Origin: Clostridiales bacterium
Lineage (GTDB): Bacteria; Bacillota; Clostridia; Oscillospirales; Oscillospiraceae
Direction: 5' to 3'
DNA length: 64,000 bases
Assembly: GCA_004555655.1 (NCBI GenBank)
Contig: SFHJ01000006.1
Coordinates: 20,813-84,812 of the forward strand
Both the position numbers and the translations under genes were made by a program. The notes beneath the pieces were generated by a model that did no database searches, was not told the origin of the DNA, and saw nothing but the letters and a program-made list of their open reading frames with translations. Of the stretch, positions 57,870-64,000 are shown one piece after another; position 1 is the stretch's first letter; every line of letters starts with the position of its first letter.

Positions 57870-58077
57870 GTCGGTTCTCCTTTCCATGCGCCCGGCGCGT
57901 GTGCGCCGGTTCGGTTCTGCGTGCCGGTTATCTTCGACCGGCGAACGTTCTGTATGTAATCATACCACAAAGTGTTGCATTGCGCCACAGTTTTTTTGTT
58001 TTTCTTTGGATGTTCGCATATATTTTTTTGTTTTTTGTTTAGTCATTTTAGTTTTGTTCATTTTTAGCAGAAAAACA
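57870..58077 (-). promoter_or_regulatory. Upstream region of the PfkB-mtlD operon
   Basis: A 208-bp AT-rich region with long T-runs on the plus strand. On the minus strand a TATGAT box lies at 57959-57964 with only a weak -35 match, suggesting an activator-dependent promoter. A CCGGT/ACCGG hairpin lies in the leader. No gene is present. Confidence 0.5.
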
Positions 58078-58105
58078 GCAGCCCCGGGCGGTTGCCCGGG
58101 GCTGC
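58078..58105. repeat. 28-bp palindrome, left copy flanking mosaic element B
   Basis: Arms GCAGCCCCGGGC/GCCCGGGGCTGC around GGTT. Identical copy at 58284-58311. Confidence 0.9.
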
Positions 58106-58106
58106 G

Positions 58107-58282
58107 CAGCGTGCCGAAAAAGCCTCGCAGAGTTTCGCGCCCGCAGGCGCGAAAGACATGTAGATCATTTTTCCCGGCGGCGTGTACGTCGGGAAAAATA
58201 CACTCCGGCCTGCGACGGCTCGTGCGCGCAGCAGGCCGCAGTCTGTTGCCGAAAAACTCCGATGGAGTTTTTCGACAACCTC
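58107..58282 (-). repeat. Hairpin-mosaic repeat element, copy B (176 bp)
   Basis: Reverse-oriented relative of 971-1131. The tail (58107-58154) differs from copy A at 1 of 48 positions and the head (58220-58282) at 6 of 63, with the changes concentrated in loops. The 65-bp centre (58155-58219) is unrelated to that of copy A but is also a hairpin (ATTTTTCCCG/CGGGAAAAAT). After the right flanking palindrome, a partial extra tail (AAAAAGGCTCCGCAGGGTTT, from ~58322) resembles the element tail again. Confidence 0.85.
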
Positions 58283-58283
58283 A

Positions 58284-58311
58284 GCAGCCCCGGGCGGTTG
58301 CCCGGGGCTGC
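58284..58311. repeat. 28-bp palindrome, right copy flanking mosaic element B
   Basis: An exact copy of 58078-58105. It lies 51 bp beyond the stop of the iron-sulfur subunit gene (58363) and may serve as part of its terminator. Confidence 0.9.
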
Positions 58312-58362
58312 GCAACTTCACAAAAAGGCTCCGCAGGGTTTCGCGGCTGCTGCTGCTGCGGT

Positions 58363-58869
58363 TCAGCGGACTGCTTCGGCCTCGGCCGTTTTGCCGAGCC
58401 TGCGCAGCATCGTCTTTTTGACGGCCCTGAAGATGTTCTGGTAGCCCGTACACCTGCACAGGTGGCCGGACAGGAGCTTTCGCAGCTCGTCATCGGAGTA
58501 TTCCTTGCCGGAAGCCAGGATTTCCGTGGCCGTGACGATGAAGCCCGGCGTGCAGAAGCCGCACTGGATGGCTGTCTCGTCCATGAATGCCTGCTGGATG
58601 TCCGAGATCGAGCCGTCGGGATTCATGAGGCCCTCGAGCGTGAGGATCTCCTTGCCGTCGGCCCATGCGGCCAGATACAGGCAGGAGTTCACGGCCTCGC
58701 CGTCGATGAGCACGTTGCACGCGCCGCACTCGCCGACCTCGCAGCCCTTTTTGACGGACGTGAGGCGGAAGTCGTTGCGCAGCATGTCGGTCAGGCTTGC
58801 GCGCACATCGACCATTTTTTCCACGGCCTTGCCGTTGATGGTACATTTGACCAGCTTATACTGTGCCAT
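58363..58869 (-). CDS. xdhC: Molybdenum hydroxylase [2Fe-2S] subunit (XdhC type)
   Basis: A 168-residue electron-transfer subunit with two [2Fe-2S] clusters: CEVGECGACNVLIDG with a further Cys in NSCLYLA (plant-type cluster), and CGFCTPG with CRCTGYQNI (second cluster). It passes electrons from the molybdenum site to FAD in a xanthine-dehydrogenase-like enzyme. Its ATG overlaps the last base of the FAD subunit stop. Last gene of the three-gene operon. Confidence 0.95.
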   Translation of the reverse strand: MAQYKLVKCTINGKAVEKMVDVRASLTDMLRNDFRLTSVKKGCEVGECGACNVLIDGEAVNSCLYLAAWADGKEILTLEGLMNPDGSISDIQQAFMDETAIQCGFCTPGFIVTATEILASGKEYSDDELRKLLSGHLCRCTGYQNIFRAVKKTMLRRLGKTAEAEAVR

Positions 58870-59756
58870 TACAGCTCACCTCCGCAGCGCTTGACAGATT
58901 CGATGAGGCAGCGTCTTGCCAGCTCCACCGCGATGTGCTGGCGGAAGGCCCTGGACGCGCGCCACGAATCTCTGGGGTGGATGTCCTCCAGAACCGCCTT
59001 GGCAAATGCGTCGACGGTTTCCATCGAGACGAGCTTGCCATTTGCCGTTTCTTCGGCCGTGGGCGCGCGCATGGGCACGGGCCCGGCCACGCCGTAGGCG
59101 ATGCGCACGCGCTCGAACGTCTTCTTGTCCGGTGACAGACGGCAGTTGACCGAACAGCCGGTGGTTGCAATGTCCATCGCGTTGCGCATGGCGTATTTGA
59201 TGTAGAAGCCCGCCGTGTTATCATACGACGCTTTTGAAATCAGAATCGCCGTCTGGATCTCGCCGTCTTCCACGCGAAGATCGACCGTACCGGCCTTGAT
59301 GTAGAAGTCCTTGATCGGCAGATACCGCTTTCCGTTCTTGCCGGTCAGCTCGATGATCGCGTCCCAGGCAAAGAGGGTGGAGGCGGAGTCGGCAGAGGTT
59401 ACGCCGTTGCAGGTGTTGCCGCCGATGGTGCCGGCGTTTCGGATCTGCGGGCCACCGACCATGTCTACGGCCTCGCCCAGTACATTGATCTTTTCCTGAA
59501 TGATGGGGTTTTTCGTGATGTGCGAGAACGTGGTGAGCGAGCCGATGCGGATGTTTTCTTCTTCGTCGATGCAGATGCCGCTGAGCTCCTTCAGCTCGTG
59601 GATGGAGATGAGCTCCTTTCCTGCGCGCTTGCCCTCGCGCATCTGCACGAATACGTCGGTGCCGCCGGCAACGATCTGCGCCTCGGGATGCGCCAGCCGC
59701 AGGGCAATGGCGTTTTCCACGCTTGCCGCTTCATAGAGCGCCTTCATATCATACAT
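58869..59756 (-). CDS. xdhB: Molybdenum hydroxylase FAD subunit (XdhB type)
   Basis: A 295-residue FAD-binding protein. FAD motifs include AQIVAGGTDVFVQMREGKR near the N-terminus and IRNAGTIGGNTCNGVTSADS in the middle, matching CoxM/XdhB proteins. It accepts electrons from the iron-sulfur subunit and reduces NAD+ or another acceptor. It is 15 bp from the molybdenum subunit gene. Confidence 0.95.
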   Translation of the reverse strand: MYDMKALYEAASVENAIALRLAHPEAQIVAGGTDVFVQMREGKRAGKELISIHELKELSGICIDEEENIRIGSLTTFSHITKNPIIQEKINVLGEAVDMVGGPQIRNAGTIGGNTCNGVTSADSASTLFAWDAIIELTGKNGKRYLPIKDFYIKAGTVDLRVEDGEIQTAILISKASYDNTAGFYIKYAMRNAMDIATTGCSVNCRLSPDKKTFERVRIAYGVAGPVPMRAPTAEETANGKLVSMETVDAFAKAVLEDIHPRDSWRASRAFRQHIAVELARRCLIESVKRCGGEL

Positions 59757-59771
59757 CGCTGTTGCCTCCTC

Positions 59772-62069
59772 TCAGTCGTCGTGCAGCAGGCCCTCTTGTG
59801 AGAACCGCGCGAACAGAATATGCGGCGTCATCGGCGCTGTGTCGATGGCCACGCCGGTGGCGTTCAGAATCGCGTTGCGGATGGCCGGCGCGCCGGAGCA
59901 GGCGGGCGGCTCACCGAGCGCCTTGGTGCCGAAGGCGGAGGTCGGCTCGTAGTTCTCCACAAATTCCGCTTCAAGATTCGGGTGATCCATAAGCGTCGAG
60001 AGCTTGTAGTCGAGCAGGTTGTTGTTGAGGGGTCTGCCGGTTTTGGGGTCGAACAGCAGCTGCTCGGAAAGGCCGTAGCCGATGGCCATCGACATGCCGC
60101 CGTGCACCTGCGCCTCGGCCAGCGCCGGGTTAATCAGCCGGCCGCAGTCGTGGACGTTCACAATGTTTAAGAGCTTCACCTTGCACATCGGGATATCCAC
60201 CTCGACCTCGGCGAACGTGCAGCCGAAGGAGTAGGCATTGTTACGGATGGTATAGGTCGATTCCGCCGTCAGATGCTCGGAGTGGACGGGGTTATACTGC
60301 GCCGTCATCGACAGCTCGCTCAGGCTCATGAGCACGCGGCCGTCGGTGATGCGGACGATGTTGGAATCGATGATATCCATGTTGTACGTGGCCTGCCGCG
60401 TCACTTCGCAGGCGTATTTCAGGATTTTCTCCTTGAGCAGCAGGCCCGTCTGCCGGATGGAGAAGCCCGCCGTGTAGGTCTGCCGGGAGGCGTACGCGCC
60501 AAGGCCTGTCGGCGTAATATCGGTGTCCTGACAGGACACGACATGCACCTTTTTGTAATCGGCAAGGCCGAGCACCTCGGCCGTCATCTGCGCGTAGGCG
60601 GTGTCGGCGCCCTGACCGATTTCGGTCTCGCCGACCTGCACAGTGACGGTGCCGTCCAGATTCAGCTGCATCCGGCAAGACGACGTTTCCAGAGAGATGG
60701 GGAACACCGCCGTGTTGTACCAGAACGCCGCCACGCCGATGCCGCGCCGCACGGGGCCGGTCTGGTTGGCGTATTCCCTGCGCTTGCGTTCGTAGTCGAT
60801 GTACGCCATGCCCTTGTCAAGGCACTGGTTGTACGAATCTGTATACAGCTCGTTTTTCGAGAACCCGTCCTTGAAGCCCACGGGCATCAGGTGCGCGCGG
60901 CGGAATTCGAGCGGATCGACGCCGAGCGCCTTTGCACAGTCGTCGATGTGCGCTTCACCCGCGAACATCGCCTGCGGGATGCCGTAGCCGCGCATCGCAC
61001 CGGCTGCCGGACGGTTGGTAAAGACCGTGTATGCATCGCCCTCGACGTTCGGGCAGGGGTACTGCTGCGGGAACGCGCCCATGCCCTTGGCCACGATGCC
61101 ATGACCGTGCGAGGCGTACGCGCCCTGATTGGAGAAGCACTCGATCTTGCGCGCGGCAAACGTGCCGTCGGGCCGCAGGTAGGAGATGATGTGCGTGCGG
61201 ATGGCGTGGCGCACACGGTTGGAGACGAACGTCTCCTCGCGCGAGCAGTCGAGCTTCACACACCGGCCGCCCACCTGCTCGCAGCACCACGCGCAGAGCG
61301 GCTCATACAGCGCGTCCTGCTTGTTGCCGAAGCCGCCGCCGATGTAGGGCTTGATGACGCGGATATCGCCCCACGGACGCCCCAGCGCCTGACCCACCAC
61401 GCGGCGGATGATGTGCGGAATCTGCGTGGAGCTGGTCACGACCATCCGGCCGTTTTCCTCGTAGCAGAAGCAGCCGTGGTTTTCAATGTGGCAGTGCTGC
61501 ACCGTGGGCGTGTCGTACCAGCCTTCGACTTTAATTAGGCCCGGCTCCCTGCTGGCGGCCGCATAGTCGCCGTTGCGGATCTGGGTGTGCGCGAGGATGT
61601 TGTTTTTGTATGTTTCGTGCAGCTGCGGCGCGCCGTCCTGCATGGCCTCCTGCACGTCGAGCACAAACGGCAGCGCGTCATATGTAACCTCAATGGCACG
61701 CACGGCCTGCATGGCCGCGACCTCGTCTTCGGCGATGACGGCGCACACGTCGTCGCCGTAGTAACGCACATGGCGGTTTAAAAGCAGCCGGTCGGCCACG
61801 TCCTGATGCCCGGGGTCCATCGACCACGGGTGACCCGCCGTGGGGAACGGCCGGTCGGGCACGTCGAAGCAGGTCAGGATCTTCACCACGCCGGGAACTT
61901 TCTCAGCCTTCTCGGTGTTGACCGCCGTCACATAGCCGTGCGCGATCTCGGCATGCTTGATCTTTACGATCAGCGCGTCCTTCGGCGCCAGATCGTCATA
62001 GTATTTCGTCCGTCCCGTCGCCTTGTCAAATGCGTCGACGCGGACTTCGCTTTTTCCAACGATGCTCAT
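59772..62069 (-). CDS. xdhA: Molybdenum hydroxylase large subunit (XdhA type)
   Basis: A 765-residue molybdopterin-binding subunit. The N-terminal VRVDAFDKATGRTKYYDDL, the pterin-contacting EIGQGADTAYAQM and the catalytic base E720 in LGEPPACSGAP are in place. It hydroxylates a purine or another N-heterocycle. Substrate-binding residues cannot be assigned with certainty, so xanthine is only the most likely substrate. The ATG follows GGAGGTAAACTGCGT. First gene of the operon; a TACAAT box (62159-62164, minus strand) may be its -10. Confidence 0.93.
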   Translation of the reverse strand: MSIVGKSEVRVDAFDKATGRTKYYDDLAPKDALIVKIKHAEIAHGYVTAVNTEKAEKVPGVVKILTCFDVPDRPFPTAGHPWSMDPGHQDVADRLLLNRHVRYYGDDVCAVIAEDEVAAMQAVRAIEVTYDALPFVLDVQEAMQDGAPQLHETYKNNILAHTQIRNGDYAAASREPGLIKVEGWYDTPTVQHCHIENHGCFCYEENGRMVVTSSTQIPHIIRRVVGQALGRPWGDIRVIKPYIGGGFGNKQDALYEPLCAWCCEQVGGRCVKLDCSREETFVSNRVRHAIRTHIISYLRPDGTFAARKIECFSNQGAYASHGHGIVAKGMGAFPQQYPCPNVEGDAYTVFTNRPAAGAMRGYGIPQAMFAGEAHIDDCAKALGVDPLEFRRAHLMPVGFKDGFSKNELYTDSYNQCLDKGMAYIDYERKRREYANQTGPVRRGIGVAAFWYNTAVFPISLETSSCRMQLNLDGTVTVQVGETEIGQGADTAYAQMTAEVLGLADYKKVHVVSCQDTDITPTGLGAYASRQTYTAGFSIRQTGLLLKEKILKYACEVTRQATYNMDIIDSNIVRITDGRVLMSLSELSMTAQYNPVHSEHLTAESTYTIRNNAYSFGCTFAEVEVDIPMCKVKLLNIVNVHDCGRLINPALAEAQVHGGMSMAIGYGLSEQLLFDPKTGRPLNNNLLDYKLSTLMDHPNLEAEFVENYEPTSAFGTKALGEPPACSGAPAIRNAILNATGVAIDTAPMTPHILFARFSQEGLLHDD

Positions 62070-62254
62070 ACGCAGTTTACCTCCATTTGGGAATGAAAAT
62101 GCCGGAAACCGTCAGTCAAAGGGATGCTTCGCCATGCTTTTGCTTCCAATATGTTTTGATTGTATCACATCGACCGGCAAAGGGAAAGCAAAAACGTGAT
62201 TCTAATTTTCGGATAACGCCTTTTTCGGGAATGCCGAATTTTTTGTGAGAATAT

Positions 62255-62283
62255 TTGAATTATTTCTCAAAAATGGGTATACT
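62255..62283 (+). promoter_or_regulatory. Promoter of the MocA-like gene
   Basis: TTGAAT (62255-62260) and TATACT (62278-62283) are 17 bp apart. The 299-bp gap 62070-62368 holds this and the divergent xdh promoter region and no gene. Confidence 0.8.
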
Positions 62284-62368
62284 GATTTGTAGAAAATGAT
62301 GAGATCGTGTTCTGCCGTGCCACAGCGCGGCGGGCGCGCGCTCTGTAAAACTTACAGGAGGTGCAGCG

Positions 62369-62959
62369 ATGACACATGCGGCCTTTCCAGCAATCGGATG
62401 CCTTGTTATGGCGGCGGGCAGCGCAGAGCGCTTCGGCGAGAACAAGCTGTCAAAAAAGCTCGGCGGCAGCACACTCATAGAGCGGGCACTTTTGGCCGTG
62501 CCGAATGCGCTGTTCGCGCGGCTCGTGGTCGTGACGCAGTATGATTCCGTCGCGCGCCTGGCGCGCGAGCACGGCTTTGAGGTCATCCGCAACGACCGGC
62601 CGGAGCTCGGCGTGAGCCACACCGTCCGCCTCGGCACCGAGGCCATGCGCGAGTGCGACGCCATTTTGTATATGGTGGCCGACCAGCCGCTTCTCACGCG
62701 CACGACGGTTGCGCGCGTGGTCGAAGCGTGGCGGAAGAACACCGGCAAAATCGCCGGCGCCTGCGCAAACGGCGTTCGCGGCAACCCCAATCTCTTTCCC
62801 GCACGCTTTTTTCCGGAGCTTTTGGAGCTTTCGGGCGACCGCGGAGGCAATCAGGTCATCCGCCGGCATGAGGACGCGTTTTTGCCCGTGGAAACGCCGC
62901 CCGCGGAGCTTTGCGACTGCGACACGCCCGAAGCGCTGCGCGCGCTGAAACGCAGATAA
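62369..62959 (+). CDS. MocA/MobA-like molybdenum cofactor nucleotidyltransferase
   Basis: A 196-residue NTP-transferase. The nucleotide-binding start CLVMAAGSAERFGENKL and the metal-binding ILYMVADQPLLT match MocA, which turns molybdopterin into its cytidine dinucleotide form for XDH-type enzymes. It is divergent from the xdhABC-like operon, which would need that cofactor. ATG follows AGGAGGTGCAGCG. Confidence 0.9.
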   Translation: MTHAAFPAIGCLVMAAGSAERFGENKLSKKLGGSTLIERALLAVPNALFARLVVVTQYDSVARLAREHGFEVIRNDRPELGVSHTVRLGTEAMRECDAILYMVADQPLLTRTTVARVVEAWRKNTGKIAGACANGVRGNPNLFPARFFPELLELSGDRGGNQVIRRHEDAFLPVETPPAELCDCDTPEALRALKRR

Positions 62960-62962
62960 AAA

Positions 62963-62985
62963 ACGGCTCCCTGAAGGGGAGCCGT
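62963..62985. terminator. Terminator hairpin between convergent genes
   Basis: Stem ACGGCTCCC/GGGGAGCCGT with TGAA loop, preceded by an A-run that becomes a T-run for leftward transcription of the membrane-protein gene ending at 63010. Confidence 0.75.
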
Positions 62986-63009
62986 CAATTATCGGTTCCG
63001 GCGGGATTT

Positions 63010-63567
63010 TCACCCCGGCAATGCGTTGAGCAGCTGCTGCGCCAATTCCTCGGAAAAGCCGTACACATAGTCCCTATTTTCCCAATCGGCGGAGGAAAAC
63101 ACGTAATACCCGCCGCCGAATTGGTACACACGAGGATTGTCTGCGGCACCGGACAGGCGCACGACGTTGATCCTCTGAAACGCGCGCTGGTTTTCATTGT
63201 AAAAGCGCAGCGCGCCGACGGTCGTTCCGGCGTCCTTTTCCAGCTCGTAATCCTCCATCTGCGTGTACGTCCAGCACTCACCTGCATGCTGCCGGAACAG
63301 CTCCGTCACGTCCGTACTGTCACATTCGATCCGTTCGGCATGGAACAGCCGGTCGTAGTGCGAAAGCTCCTGCCCGCGCAGCGTTTGCGGCAGCAGCGCC
63401 GCGAAAACAGCGACCACCAGGCAGATCAGTACGGCCAAAACCACAGATAACGTCCTGCGCTCCGGTTTTGTGCGCCAGTGTTTGCAGACGTACCAAATAC
63501 TGAATAGCATGATAATTGCACCGGCGATGAGATAGAGTAAATACCATCGGTTGTACATCAGGGACAT
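63010..63567 (-). CDS. Small membrane protein, unknown function
   Basis: A 185-residue protein with two N-terminal helices (~8-28 and ~42-62) and an extracytoplasmic or cytoplasmic C-terminal domain of ~120 residues (ELFRQHAGECWTYTQMEDYE, VYQFGGGYYVFSSADWENRD). I recognise no family. The second ATG (63567) is preferred, since the AGGAGG site is one base from the first ATG and seven from the second. Flanked by the convergent MocA-like gene and by a truncated fragment to the right. Confidence 0.7.
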   Translation of the reverse strand: MSLMYNRWYLLYLIAGAIIMLFSIWYVCKHWRTKPERRTLSVVLAVLICLVVAVFAALLPQTLRGQELSHYDRLFHAERIECDSTDVTELFRQHAGECWTYTQMEDYELEKDAGTTVGALRFYNENQRAFQRINVVRLSGAADNPRVYQFGGGYYVFSSADWENRDYVYGFSEELAQQLLNALPG

Positions 63568-63641
63568 CGTCATACCTCCTGTTCTCCCATAGCTTATCTG
63601 CCATGTATCTCAGGCTATGCAGACCTGAATACATGGAGGCA

Positions 63642-63905
63642 TTACAGGTTTTCTATTGCTTTTTCCGCAAAGTCTACATAAGACAGGTAATAATCAGCGT
63701 TTGCGGTGTCTGAGTATTGCTCCAAGAAAGCGCCTTGCGTCCCGACATAGGCTTTCCAACGAATTTGACGGCCAGCGGCAAGTAGTGCGCTTGCTCCAAC
63801 TTCGGCTGTTTTGGTATATACAAGCGTTACATCGTATTTGCTTAAGGTGGAATCTTCAGCCAACACATACGACCCCATGCTCAGAGAAAACTCGAGAATA
63901 CCTAA
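63642..63905 (-). pseudogene. Truncated gene fragment of unknown family
   Basis: The frame (C-terminal ~88 residues, ending DYYLSYVDFAEKAIENL) is open leftward from 63905. To the right it runs into a probable insertion-sequence end and a stop at 63918-63920, so its 5' part is missing. An internal ATG at 63878 with no good ribosome binding site could still yield 78 residues. The region is AT-rich and unlike its neighbours. Confidence 0.5.
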
Positions 63906-64000
63906 GGAACCTCTGAATTAATAGCCTTTGTTCTGTTCCTACTCGATGTATTAGCCGCTATTTGCACTTGGTTAAGGTAATTTAAGCGAAAAATAGCCAT
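63906..64000. mobile_element. Probable insertion-sequence end (partial, cut by window edge)
   Basis: The fragment's sequence breaks at CTAA followed by GGAACCTCTGAA. A GG-starting terminal repeat next to a YTAR-type tetranucleotide fits IS5-family insertions. A minus-strand frame open to the window edge (63902-64000, ending AINSEVP) could be a transposase C-terminus. Only 95 bp are visible, so identity is uncertain. Confidence 0.4.

Overview
The window is high-GC, densely packed bacterial DNA with short intergenic gaps, AGGAGG-type ribosome binding sites and frequent ATGA start/stop overlaps. An acetyl-CoA synthase (Wood-Ljungdahl) operon, Firmicutes-type lipoproteins, sigma-A-like promoters, a DUF4358/MBOAT/DHHW cluster and a molybdenum hydroxylase suggest an anaerobic, high-GC clostridium, probably a gut member of the Oscillospiraceae/Ruminococcaceae. 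This taxonomic call is inference from gene content.

Layout. 1-4.3 kb: AraC-regulator tail, GtrA protein, an intergenic mosaic of hairpins, then leftward genes for a uridine-kinase-like protein, a MATE exporter and a pseudouridine synthase. 4.3-14.1 kb: a two-component system followed by a propeller/solute-binding lipoprotein, two sugar-type ABC permeases, an HlyD-like adaptor and a MacB-periplasmic-domain protein; no ATPase is encoded. Both promoters carry paired TCTTAA hexamers. 14.1-22.3 kb: a LacI regulator and a divergent three-gene overlapping operon led by a 1565-residue protein (HD + NadD-like nucleotidyltransferase + acetyltransferase-like + phosphoribosyltransferase-like). 22.3-26.1 kb: PII-like protein and DUF1538 transporter, then a histidine-rich CsoR/RcnR-type regulator divergent from a histidine-rich protein, CooT and a small unknown protein, which reads as a nickel-handling block.

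26.2-41.7 kb: C1 metabolism. The order is metF, a CooC/AcsF-type nickel ATPase, acsD, a fused acsC-acsE, acsB, acsV and a DUF3786 gene, then fhs, fchA, folD, a DUF1576 membrane protein and a zinc-ribbon protein. Formate is activated to formyl-THF (Fhs), converted by FchA and FolD to methylene-THF, reduced by MetF to methyl-THF, and the methyl group passes via AcsE and the corrinoid protein AcsCD (reactivated by AcsV) to AcsB. No CO dehydrogenase or formate dehydrogenase gene is present in the window.

41.9-54.7 kb: GPH sugar symporter and GH36 alpha-galactosidase, a divergent GH13 alpha-glucosidase, a thyA-folA-helicase-dprA operon, and a DUF4358/MBOAT/DHHW O-acetylation cluster. 54.7-55.6 kb: a nested mobile unit holding a DUF559 endonuclease-like gene bracketed by palindromic repeats inside ~38-bp terminal inverted repeats. 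55.6-63 kb: mannitol-1-phosphate dehydrogenase and a PfkB kinase, a second copy of the hairpin mosaic seen at 1 kb, a xanthine-dehydrogenase-type three-subunit enzyme and a MocA-like cytidylyltransferase. The right edge holds a small membrane protein and a gene fragment apparently cut by an insertion-sequence end.

No rRNA, tRNA or CRISPR array was seen. The strongest leads are the DUF559 unit, the hairpin mosaic flanked by locus-specific duplicated hairpins, the HD/NadD/PRTase operon, and the hybrid ABC operon.
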